From: Clavelina lepadiformis
Taxonomy: Eukaryota; Chordata; Ascidiacea; Aplousobranchia; Clavelinidae
Direction: 5' to 3'
Assembly: GCF_947623445.1 (NCBI RefSeq)
Contig: NC_135245.1
Coordinates: 6,703,501-6,767,500, forward strand
Length of the DNA: 64,000 bases
The notes below the pieces were generated by a model, which worked only from the letters and a program-made list of their open reading frames with translations, was not told the origin of the DNA and searched no databases. Made by a program: the position numbers and the translations under genes. Positions 13,499 to 23,948 of the stretch are shown piece after piece. Position 1 is the first letter of the stretch. Each line of letters starts with the position of its first letter.

Positions 13499-16400
13499 TT
13501 AGGGTCTGTTTTTTTTGCGTTTGTGCGGTTTGGCATAAATCGGCTCCTCTGTTTTCCCTTCCATCATCTCACTCGAGTTTTGAAACTGATCACTTCTGTA
13601 AACCACAGCCTCCTGCGCAATCGCTGGGGACGTCTTATAATGTTGAACAGGCTTTAAGTCTGTTTAAATACACACAAAAATGGTTTAGTTAAAAGGTATA
13701 TATGCCAAAACTAGCCTACTAAAGCACGGTCTCTTAACTCTTTAAAGTTTACATTAAAACATATCGTTTTGGCATACTATTTTATGTTTTAGTTTAAACC
13801 CTAAACGTATGATTGTGTATATAAATCAGTGTCCCGATGATTCTTAAAAACCTATAGTTCTTATCCTAAATGCCTACTGCCTATTATTTTTGTTTGAAGA
13901 TGGTTGCTGTGTGAAACCCGTTGATCGATTTTGCAGTTCGTACTCTTCATGTTGCTGAAAAGATTTAGCAAACTCTTTTACTGATGTAAATAAGTTATCA
14001 ATAAATTTAAGTGAGGTTAGCCACCGCTGTGCTTAGGCGCAGTTCTTTAATTCATGCGTAATACAATACTTATTATTGGTTATGTGTTATAATTATACAG
14101 TACAAGTCATCGTAGACAAATTTAGTGTCAGCGAAAAATGAAATTATGGTGTCAGCATGGGATAGTTTGCCGTAAAGCTCTGACGTGATGCGACAGACTC
14201 ATTGTGACAGGATTACTGGGCATTATACAAGTTATTACGAATCTGCATCCCAAGTATTGAAGTAGGCCTACATAGTAAAATAAAAATGCAAAATATATAA
14301 GATGACACTCTAGGTCTTCTAGGATTATCTTATATTTTTAATATAACTTTATACAAGTTTTCGCAAGCATAAGCTTGCTTGATGAGGTGTACTATGAGAT
14401 CTATTTAGATATGTTTAAGTATTTATTCAAGCATTCAAGCGACTGAAGCAGTGTCGTTGTTCCACACTAGGAAAAAACGCTAAAATATGTCTTTTAATAA
14501 GTATCAGCTACAAAGAACGTAGTCTGCTGTGTTATGACACAAGATCGACAAAGAGACAGAAAAACGCTCTACAGTTATAGTGGACTACAGTGTAACTAAA
14601 TACTGTAAGTCATATTAGCCTAATATACAACCTACCTCTTCATCGTTTTCATATTCTTGAGAGCAAGTTCCACAATATCCTAAAGGGGATGGACAGCAAC
14701 AACATATCGAAGCGCTAACGATTAAAAGGATGCAGGAGATAAAGGAAAAGAATACGTTCAATCCGTGCAATATTATTTCCCATCTATACTCACCCTAAAA
14801 ATTGGAGGTTTTTGAATTTTCATCATGTCATAGGGAAGGCTGTAACTAGTAAAAAGTTTATGATTTAGGAATATAAAAATTGGTTGCATTGACAATTACG
14901 TGGAAACTAAAAATCATTTTTTGTTATTAGTAGGCTAATGGTGCCCTCAATTTTAACTGAGAAACATCGTTATAAATCATAACATTGTAGTATATATGAA
15001 CTTCTATTTCTATACTTTAATGTCTTATTTACCGATAACCAAGAAAGCATAGATGCACAACTGAGATAAGCAAGAAGTGCAGCTGCCACGCATCCAAACA
15101 TGCTAAAACCCGTATGAAGGTTAACCTAAGTATGATATATATCAGTTCATAAGTTCAAATTTGCAAAATTGATGGTTTGGTGACACTTAATCACGCGACA
15201 ATTAATCACGCGACGCTTAATCACCGACACATAATCACTAGGACATTTAATCACGCGACATTTAATCACGCGACACATAATCACTAGGACATTTAATCAC
15301 GCGACACATAATCACTAGGACATTTAATCACGCGACATTTAATCACACATTTACAATATTTTTTTACATTTACAATTTACAGCAATGTTATGCATGGGAA
15401 ATGTAAGCAACTGCACGAAGATAGACTAAAATCTCGCTTGACAGATAAGGGCATTCTTCCAGAGTTCCAAAACCGACGCTCTGACACAGTTTCAAGTAGC
15501 ATTGTATTTTACGGTGTAACGTTTTGATGGTACTTTGGTCAAGAGCTTCGGTGACAATACAGTAGAATAATGTTAGATATTACATAGGTTATACTTTCGG
15601 ACAATATAACAATTAGACTTTATGAAGCTGGTGTTGATTTAAAGAAACATTATAGAGAAAGCCGGCGCAACGGAGTCAAAACAATTGTCGGGGAGTTCTA
15701 AAAGAAAGACCAAGGAAGCCTTTGGCAGTCGCATCCAAGTGATTATGTGTCGCGTGATTAAATGTCGCGTGATTAAGTATCCAAATCGCGTGATTAAATG
15801 TCCTAGTGATTATGTGTCGCGTGATTAAATGTCCTAGTGATTATGTGTCGCGTGATTAAATGTCCTAGTGATTATGTGTCGGTGATTAAATGTCGCGTGA
15901 TTAAGTGTCGCGTGATTAAGTGTCGGTACACCAAATTGATAGTTGATTGATTGATTTGCATTGATTGCGTAATCTGCAATCACTTACTAAGCACCATATT
16001 GTCGCCGGTGAACCTGATGCTATGCCCAAGCTTCCAGCTGTCACAATCTGTGGAAACAAAAAACATGCTACAGTTTAAATATAAAGTGAACGAGCAGAAA
16101 ACCTTGCAATTCCGGCGTGACGTTTTTCCTCCGAAGTAATTTGAAAAATTGTTGTGACTTCACGGCAGTAGCATTCGGCAGGAATGTTGCAAACCGTGAA
16201 AACGGAATTGACTTTCATATTTCATACAGCGCACTATTTCGAAATTTGGGTCTGTATCATAACCATAATGAAATGGCTGGAAAGCAGATATTTTTTGATA
16301 GTGAATATTTCACCGAAAGTATAGGCGGGTAGGTATGCAAAAAGTTTATATCACCATTAAAGGTTTAATTAAAATAAAACTAAAATTAAAAGATATATTT

Positions 16401-16883
16401 AACTAAGGTTTAGGTTTCTATGTTATAACATTAAAGTAACAAGAAACTGTGAAAGATAGCTTCCAACGTACGATTTTTCTGGTGAATTAATGACAATCTT
16501 AATTTTGACGTTACAGTATTTAAGTTGGTGTGATGATCATCACCGTCAAATAATCTTAACGGCTAGCAATAACGAAATATAATCCGTCAACGTACCAATA
16601 TTCCACACCATATTCCAGCTCCATAATATGAAATTGAATAGTCAGCAAACAGAAAAACGAAACCGAATGTCACGCATCCAGAACCAAAAATAACTTCACA
16701 TATCTACAAATATAGTAAAGTACAAGTCTCACTTAATTTCACTTTAAATCAAATCTATTCTTATAAAGATGTTAATTTTTATTTGTATTTAAATCTTACA
16801 CCAAGTATTTTCAAGGCGCATCGCTTTTCTGGTTGTAGTACGGGAGGCGACCTGGTATTGATGTTTACCGCTTGTCGGTCCAT
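13499..16883 (-). CDS. CD20/MS4A-like four-pass membrane protein (7 exons)
   Basis: Exons: 16883-16800, 16703-16596, 16047-15988, 15125-15033, 14794-14636, 13954-13918, 13659-13499. The first five are all phase 0 and encode 168 aa. The protein starts MDRQAVNINT; CALKILG then leads into TM1 (about 27-48). TM2 follows GAGIWCGIL (about 58-78), TM3 is FGCVAAALLAYL (about 92-112), and TM4 ends in a cysteine-rich SICCCC (about 124-150). The ALKxLG lead-in, the short TM1-TM2 loop and the GIxxxxxGSLGIA motif match the MS4A/CD20 (PF04103) pattern. The C-terminal end is uncertain. Exon 6 read through ends at a TAG (13874-13876), giving 194 aa. Using the G|GTTTCA donor after 13918 and the last exon gives 233 aa, with a basic tail containing EEPIYAKP. 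Tetraspan family call is an inference from topology and motifs. Confidence 0.75.
14356..14400 (+). repeat. short palindromic repeat motif, copy 1
   Basis: TTCGCAAGCATAAGCTTGCT followed by GATGAGGTGTACT. The AAGCATAAGCTTGCTT core is nearly self-complementary. The same word recurs at about 17512-17558 (plus) and 29207-29252 (minus), each time next to the AGGTGTACT word. Located in the intron between exons 5 and 6 of the MS4A-like gene. Confidence 0.65.
15174..15932. mobile_element. 759-bp non-autonomous element with long iterated inverted repeats
   Basis: The two arms (about 15174-15352 and 15740-15932) are inverted copies of each other. Each is built from 13-16-bp units such as TTAATCACGCGACA and CATAATCACTAGGACA, repeated in the same order. 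The ends read GGTTTGGTGACAC and, inverted, GGTGTACCGACAC. An exact 8-bp AAATTGAT flanks both sides (15166-15173 and 15933-15940), a target-site duplication. The 390-bp middle has no convincing ORF. TSD length suggests a hAT-type mobiliser, but the termini do not match a family I know. It lies in intron 3 of the MS4A-like gene, 48 nt upstream of exon 4. Confidence 0.85.
16326..16495 (+). repeat. AT-rich dispersed repeat, family A, copy 1
   Basis: Shares the order AAAGTTTAT, AAGGTTTA, TTTAGGTT, CTATGTTA, AACAAGAAAC.GTGAAA and ATAGCTTC.AACG with 20505-20680 (same strand) and with inverted copies near 17180-17400, 28655-28770 and 57410-57615. It lies in intron 2 of the MS4A-like gene. Confidence 0.6.
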
Positions 16884-17011
16884 GGATGTGCTTTACCAAA
16901 AGAAAAAACAAAAACGACAAAGTCCTACCAGTTTCAAAACAATTCTAACTTTTCAAAAACTCGGAAAAACATCACTTTTCAATATTTCAGTTTTTCATAA
17001 GAAATTTTAGT

Positions 17012-17819
17012 CAATGGTTCCGAACCTGTTTCTGGTCACGGACCCCTTAGAGTTAGACACATAGGCCTATGAACGATAAAATTGATACTGTTATGGTGTT
17101 GTCGCTATTAAGCGCAACTTCTGCAGCACAAAACCCACTTCGCGTGTGATAAACTTATGGTTGCCACAATACTTCATCGGAAAAAATGTGTGTTCAAAAC
17201 TATTTTTCACATATCTCTTGTTAACCTAACTAAAATGTTATAAATAACATAGCAATCTAAGTCTACCTTCTAACCTAAATCTAACTTCAGCAAAATAAAA
17301 TAGCTAAAATCAACTGTTTGCATGCCCATTCATTCATCTTGACGACCTATTTTTTTGACATGCTGCGTGACCTACTAATTGTGAAATAGTCACTTCCTAA
17401 CTAAACGTATTGCATTTGCCAACGCAATAATACATATTGTTGATTAGTAAAATAAAAAACAGGATATAGTTTGGCCCTCTCAAGGTCAACTCTGTTCATA
17501 TTTTTGCACACGACCTTTCGCAAGCATAAGCTTGCTTCTTCAGGTGTACTGCGAAATGGCGAAATGCGTTGATATTGTTGATTGTAATATTTATGGTTTG
17601 AAAACAACCGATCAGTTCATTCAACAATTTGTTCAACAATCAATCAAAAGCTTTGTCTAGCACTCTAGCTTGATGAAGGTGAAAGTCCACTAAAACTAAA
17701 CAATGCATCAAATCAGAAAATAAAATCAATTTAATCAATTCTTTAATCATTTAATCACTTTCTAATCAAATTACTAAAGCTCATTATGACATTCGCGGGC
17801 CCCAGTTTGGGAACCATTG
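17012..17819. mobile_element. degenerate MITE-like block with CAATGGTTCC inverted ends
   Basis: Begins CAATGGTTCCGAACCTG and ends in the inverted equivalent GTTTGGGAACCATTG; both have a GGACCCC/GGGGCCC word just inside. The ends resemble hAT-type CAGTGGTTCCCAAC termini. I do not find a clear 8-bp target duplication, so it is old or composite. Inside are an inverted family A segment (about 17180-17400) and the palindromic AAGCATAAGCTTGCTTC motif. Confidence 0.55.
17512..17558 (+). repeat. short palindromic repeat motif, copy 2
   Basis: TTTCGCAAGCATAAGCTTGC followed by TTCTTCAGGTGTACT. Same unit as at 14356-14400 and, inverted, 29207-29252. Located inside the MITE-like block at 17.0-17.8 kb. 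Confidence 0.65.
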
Positions 17820-18318
17820 CTATATAATCTGAGCGCATTTATATTTTAAAAGTTTAAGCAGGCTTATTTCGGCAAAAATTCAATAAAATCTTGACTAAAT
17901 AGCGTTGCCTTAATGCCTGGTTGATGCGAAAGTGCAACGCTATGCTGTCTGGTACAACACAGCAACTGGCGCCTTGTCATAAACCTCATGACATGATATA
18001 CAGTCATATACTTTCTATTTTGCTCTTCAGAAATGAATATGCTAAATATTTATTTTGACATGAATGATAAAAAATCAGTATGGTTTCGCACGTCAATCTT
18101 TTCAGTTCAATGATTGGCACACTTACGGATTTTATGAGGTCTACAAATCATTGCTTACTTATGATAACCTGTGTATGGCGAGTACTATAGTAGCTTATTA
18201 TTGGTTCCGCCAAAAGGTATGTATATAAGCGTAAAACAAACAACGTGATGATAACAGATAATTTTCATACTCTCTTGAAATACTGTTGAAGTAAATTAGC
18301 ATCCTCTATAGTCTATAT

Positions 18319-18816
18319 CAGTGGTTCCCAACCTTTTTTGGTGTCGGGGCCAAATTTCAAACTTCATAGTACGTACGGAGCCGCATGAAAACACTCAAGT
18401 AATTATAACCAAAATTTTAAACCATGAAATCATGTACCAACGAATAGCAACACTAACAAAAAAAATAACACAAATCAATTTAATGTCCAACTTGACATTG
18501 AGCTTTAACAACTTTTTCAAAGCGAGGCGCAATTGTGGTTTAGGATTCAGGAGGCGGTTAATGATTCACAATAAGTAGACAATGGACCATTCACAACAGT
18601 ATAAAGTAGGCTACAAGGTGTAACTGTAAGATGTAAAATGAAAAATTTGTAAACAATTTTGACCTAACGCTATAAATTTTGACCAATTTTCGACTTTTTT
18701 TGACAAGTCAAAAAATAATCGCCCTAATTATTACAAATAGATTTTTTATTTTTTTGTGGGATTTTCACGGGTCATTGAGAGCCGCAAGAAAGCTACCTTG
18801 GAGCCGCATGCGGCCG
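18319..18816 (+). mobile_element. hAT-type DNA transposon fragment
   Basis: Starts with CAGTGGTTCCCAACCTTTTT, the typical left end of many hAT elements, followed by GGTGTCGGGGCC. It ends near a GGAGCCGCATGCGGCC word that in such elements lies close to the right end. The expected inverted terminus is missing, replaced by the short tandem repeat at 18816-18905. No transposase ORF. Confidence 0.65.
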
Positions 18817-18905
18817 AAAATGTGCAGGCTTTCCAACTATATTACTACCATATTGCTCTTTTCCCCGAAAATGTGCAGGCTTTCCAACTATATTACTACC
18901 ATATT
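18816..18905 (+). repeat. two-copy tandem repeat, ~52-bp unit
   Basis: The unit starts CCGAAAATGTGCAGGC and ends TTACTACCATATTG. It occurs twice and is identical by eye over about 42 bases, separated by CTCTTTTCC. It abuts the broken right side of the hAT fragment, so it probably arose at that break. Confidence 0.8.
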
Positions 18906-20278
18906 GTTAGCTGATAACCTATTTCTTATATGAAATATAGGAAGAATCAGCAAATTTTTGTAAAAATGTTGTATTTTGCTCCCATGAGGCTGGTTAGGGT
19001 CGCTTACCAATGTCAATCCGCATGGTGGGTAAGCAGCTGAGGTCGACCATTTCAACGAGTCCTATGAATGGAACAGCATGACGCTGGACTATCTTGCGGA
19101 ATGTTTGTTTGTTTGCGACGTCTGTTCATCATGATATGGTAAATAGTCAAAGGGGTATGAACTGAATGAAATCGAACATATTGGGAGAGTTACGAGTCTA
19201 CTGCTAGCGTGTTTTCTGGGTGATGGCAGTTTGCCTCCAGTACTTAATTGATTGTAGCCGTAAATCTATTGTTTGCTTTCTCTCTCGAAAGTTCTGTAAT
19301 GTGAAAACTGTTTTGCTAATTCCAATTCAAAAAATTTTGATTAGTAATTACACTTTTCAAAGTTAAAATGAACGTGCCAATAAAAGTGTCAAATTTAAAA
19401 CAAAAATTATATTCCTAGTTAAAGTGTGATGTTTGCATTGACTACATTTTTATTTTTTGGAGTTAGCTATCAAGACGATACGTAAAAATTGGTACAAAAC
19501 AATAAAGTTAACCATACACTTCATTTCTTTGTGGCATTTCGTCAATTAAATAATTGTCTAGTCATTTTCGTTAACTTTAAGTCCACTTGTTTGGCACTGT
19601 GATTAAACTTTAAGCGAAGTATGAAATTTGCATAGTTTTTAAATTGCATTTATTTATCATTTATAAGCGTTAATTGAGGCAGCCTATCTTTCCTTATAGT
19701 TAAAAATAAGAAGCATAATTTTTTCTACAAATGCAAACTGCAAAGTTGTACAACAACTTCCGGATTAAAGTGAACGTTAGATCTATACGCTTTCACACTT
19801 CCGTTTGCATAACTACATTTATTTGTACGATATTAAAGGTTTAAGTGTTAATTACAACATTGGAATAAGTTTAGAATTTTTATGGTACTACAGTATAGGC
19901 CTATAGATTTGTGAGATCTGTAGAGCATACATTTGTATGAGTTTTACGCTCAGCGGGACATCTCGACTTTAACCTTACGTTGACGACGACCGGTATACGA
20001 CAGAGTAGGGTCATTCCTCATTAGCAAACAATATAGACTCGTGGCAAATCAAAAGATATCCAAAACAAAATTTTCGCAATTTCTGAAATAAATGTGTTAG
20101 TGTGATTACTCTAATATACACTTTATACAGTAGGCCTACAGTTCATTTCTATGTTATGACTCGTATGTGACGGTTACCACGGTAACTTGGCATTTGTTTG
20201 TGACTTATGCATCAATCGTAACCGGTTTAATTTGGTAATGCCAAGCACCTGGAAAGATCACAATAATAAAACTTCGGG

Positions 20279-20365
20279 GCATAAGCGGCGGGATTCGAGC
20301 CCACGCCATCGAAATGACTGGAGACTATGGAAATTGGATGGTGTTTTAGTATAACGCACTATAAG
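20279..20365 (-). pseudogene. tRNA-Leu-like relic
   Basis: On the minus strand GTCTCCAGTCATTTCG is followed by ATGGCGTGGGCTCGAATCCC and GCCGCTTATG. This order, with a long variable arm and then GGCGTGGG and a TTCGAATCC-type B box, is that of eukaryotic tRNA-Leu. The 5' half is badly eroded and the anticodon arm does not fold cleanly, so it is a pseudogene or the tRNA-derived head of a SINE. Identity Leu is inferred from the variable-arm/B-box segment only. Confidence 0.45.
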
Positions 20366-20504
20366 CCTGCTATACTGACTAAAGATTATTGTTAGTTCAC
20401 CTATGTCGTTGAAACAAAAATATATGTCATTTATCTCAAAATTACTATTTCACCGTTAAATCATGCAGTATGTTATTAAAGAATAAAGATACGCGTTTAG
20501 GTTA

Positions 20505-20680
20505 GGAGAAAGGGTATGAAAAAAGTTTATCTTACCTATTTAAGGTTTTATTGAAGTTAAATTTAGTTTAGAAGGTAGATTTAGGTTACTATGTTACTTA
20601 TAACGTATAAGTTAGGTTAACAAGAAACCGTGAAAAATAGCTTCGAACGCCCGATTTTTTCTGCTGAGAGACTAACAACT
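20505..20680 (+). repeat. AT-rich dispersed repeat, family A, copy 2
   Basis: Closest relative of 16326-16495: same word order from AAAAAGTTTATC to AATAGCTTCGAACGCCCGAT. Compared with the inverted copies at 17.2 and 57.4 kb it shares GTTAACCTAA/TTAGGTTAAC and GAAGGTAGATTTAGGTT-type words. Confidence 0.6.
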
Positions 20681-23600
20681 TAGTTATAAATAACTTTGGC
20701 TGGAAGTATCTGTTATTTAATTCGTGTCCTTCATGGTGAAACAACGTACAGTCGTAGACGGACCCTTGTGATATATACAGTATGCGTTACAAACTGCACT
20801 TTTGCTTGTTTTAGTTATTGCTTAGCTTTATCAAACAACGAGAGTGACGCTACGGAAACCTGTGCAACAATGCCGATTCGAATATAAAGAGCCGCTTTAG
20901 TCTGCTTTTCTATTCAATTCCTTTGGTCTAGACTCTAGATTCTACAACCCTAGACTAAATGACCTGTCTTTGTTTTGCCTTAGTGTTTAGCTAGGCTACA
21001 TTTTGAATAGGCCTATATACTTAAAAATCCGTTAATTACAAAAACTTAATTGAGGCCAAATGCATGAATTAGAATCCACCGTGTGGAGAGAGCGTATTTA
21101 AAAGACGGCAAACTTTTTTCGTTTTGTACCGATTTTTCTGTTGTTTTTCTTTTAAATCTAAACGGGTGATCTTTTCCTCATGAGTGCTTCGGTTGTTTTA
21201 CTTTCTTTTCTCGAAATATTTTTTTGAAATTTCCTATAAGCCACCCACAGAAAGGCATTTCTCAGGGTAAAGTTAAAGTCTAATTCGTCACCAGATCTTG
21301 TTTCTGTAAACAAAATTTTGCCCAATGTTTGTGCTGTAGGCTTGACTTGGCAATTTGTAAAACTGTAAGCTCGATAAAGCGCCCGCACACTGCCTCTAGC
21401 GACAAAAGTCGTTTGATAGAACAAAAAATAAACTTTAACAAGTAGGAATGAGATCTGAGTCAAGCTAGCGAATGCGATCGGATCAAAATCGGTTTTAAAT
21501 TGATGTTATTTAGTCTTCAGTTAAATGTGAATGGAAACCTTTTCTTTAATGTTCCCTGTTTCTAGCTGTTAACTTGTTTTTCGAACTAGACGCTTGGCAC
21601 TAAATTATTTAAAATTGTTTTTAAACTATTTCTTAAAAAAAATTCCTGCCCGTTTTTTTGCGTTCCCTAAAACAAAATAAGTTCTATTAACTAGCGTATG
21701 CCGTAAGAGTACAACATTTTGCCCGTAGACAGAACATTTGCGAATATTAGATCGCCTCAACCGATGTTTACGTGACCACGTGAAAACTTTTGTGTTTGAG
21801 CGAGGAATCCGTTCTCCGTTGCACCAATTTTCGGAGACATAGTTACAAACATGCGCCACATAGTTATGCCCAACTGGCACGTGGCGGGTGACGTCATAAT
21901 AGCTGGCGCGTGCGCCGCTTAAGTCGTGTCTGGTCAGTCTCAGGGCTAGGCCTAGGCGCTGTATCAATCAATCATTTTACTTTTCGTCAAAAGCACGATG
22001 GGGGCGAAAAATCAAGCTAGTTGCTACGAGAACGCGCCAATGAACAGGAAGAAGTGGCATAGCGGAAAAGGCTTAAAATGTGCTCTAAAATAATTAAGGC
22101 AATAATCGCTGGTAACAACTATAGTTGTATAGGCCTACATAGGACGGCCACTAAACCCATAGCCTAGGCTAGGTAGTTAAATCCACAAAACATAAGTTCA
22201 AAATTAGCAAAATTAAGCAGACGACCAGGTGGTGTGTTCGAGCAATAAATAATTGAAAATCGTTTCAATGTTGTACATCAGTGCATGGGACAAGAAAACC
22301 CACCGTAAAAGAAACCCAACCTCGGGCAGGAGCTTGGTTTCTGGTGGCCATAACACTAATGAAGGACATTGTTGATGAGCCTAATTTTGTACACTAAAAT
22401 GCACATCAATGAGATTCTTTGTAAGATATGATGACAATACTGCTCGTCTGGACTGCAGAGTATGGCAATTTTCGCTGAGATCTTGGGTGTGCAGATGCAA
22501 AATTCCAGTGTACCAGTGTGCAAGGAAACAGCTAGTGTGCATTGCAACTCATGGTCCAAGGCTTCCCGGCATTTGTGCAAGCAAGGTGCAGCCCTATACG
22601 ATAGAAATCAGGGAAAAAATTAGTGTTTCCTGTTTTTTTTTAGAGAGATACTGGTTTTAAACACTAATTTTGCAGTATAAATCGGAGCGAAAGTTAGTGT
22701 TTCCCTTTTTTGCCCTGGTGTGCAATGCCATTTTAGAAAATAAAATTTTGGGTGTACGCTTGCCATTCTCTGCAGTCTGGTTGCTCTTCGCAAGATGGAA
22801 TTTTCTCTGGTATTTCATCGACATACCGCCCAAACTACTGATTGAAAACAGGCCAAACTTAAACATCCAAAAGCAATCACATCAGAAATGAAATTTGCTT
22901 TGAGTGAAAACATATGGGAGTTGGGGCTTAATTGCTGTAAATACCTTATTATGTTTATTTATAAAACATAGCCCAAGTACAGTATACAAGTATTTAAAGT
23001 GTGGACAGGAAGTATTTGGAAATTGTTGCATATTTTTGCCTTATGCTCAACCACCTCAAAAAAATCGGTGCAGAAATATGCAATGCAGCTTCTATAATTC
23101 TGCCAATACCATAAACAATTAATTTGCAGATTGTAGTTTATGTTTTGGGTGAGATATTTTTAATAACTTATTTAAAATATTTTCTCGGTTCATGTTTGAC
23201 GATCTTGATTGTTTCCGATGGTGTCGCAGAGTTTGTGGTCAGCACACAGGTGTTATTTACTAACATCTTTCTAACAGTAGCCTATACTATACAGCCCTTT
23301 GAAATATCTTAAAAAGCTGCCAAATTTATGTAAATAATATTGTAGCTCCTTGAGGTGATGACGAAACATACATCATACGATACTGTAGCATTGCCATAAA
23401 TAGGCCTATACCTTTATGCGAAGAAAATCAATTTTGCATGCCATACGCCATTTGCCTTGCATACGTGCAATGAGTTATGCTTAATGTAAGCCTATGCTTG
23501 TAACCTTACAGTAGCTTATATGCTAACAGTATTTGATCAATTGATTTCCAAACATCCAAGCTTACACTGAAATACTTCCATTTGGCTCATCTGATAACAT

Positions 23601-23948
23601 TCCTTATAAATGTTTTTGTTCATTTTTTTTCTGGATATTCATAGTGGCATTGAGTTTAAAACTTTTTTGAACATGACCATCAAAGTCAGTTAATTAATTT
23701 CCTGACAAACTACATTTATGAAAGAATAGCAAAGTATATGCATTAAATCAAATGCATTCTGGACGAAGTAAAAACAAGATACCATAGACTGACTACCATA
23801 GACTAAATTACTACACTTCTTAAACTTGCAAGCTATTGCAATAACTTGTACATGCCAGTGATTGGCCGTTATGCTGTGTAATCGCATGGCAGTTGGTGGT
23901 AACATATTTGTTTTCCTTACAGAAAAACAAAACAGGGATGGGCAATAA

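Larger units (their letters stand above)
16884..23948. other. repeat-rich intergenic interval without a recognised gene
   Basis: Contains the MITE-like block at 17.0-17.8 kb, a hAT fragment at 18.3 kb, a short tandem duplication at 18.8 kb, a tRNA-Leu-like relic at 20.3 kb and family A repeat at 20.5 kb. Open frames at 21158-21967 (minus) and 22409-22891 (both strands) are open but have no recognisable domain. The last few hundred bases should include the promoter of CRLF3. A polypyrimidine tract with AG at 23912-23923 lies 24 nt before its start codon. Confidence 0.5.

Noticed and set aside
15174-15932. Regular short repeats that look like a CRISPR array at first glance
   Set aside because: Units are 13-16 bp without unique spacers, are arranged as mirror-image arms, and the window is eukaryotic with an 8-bp target duplication; it is a transposon.
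18321-18578. 85-codon open frame beginning VPNLFWCRG
   Set aside because: It lies on the terminal sequence of the hAT fragment and reflects the terminal repeat, not a protein.
21158-21967. Two minus-strand open frames of 101 and 113 codons
   Set aside because: No domain or motif recognised, atypical composition, no matching splice signals; treated as chance frames.
22409-22891. Overlapping open frames on both strands at 22.4-22.9 kb
   Set aside because: Openness on both strands and no family resemblance. The CRLF3 protein is already complete at its N-terminus downstream, so these are not needed as its exons.
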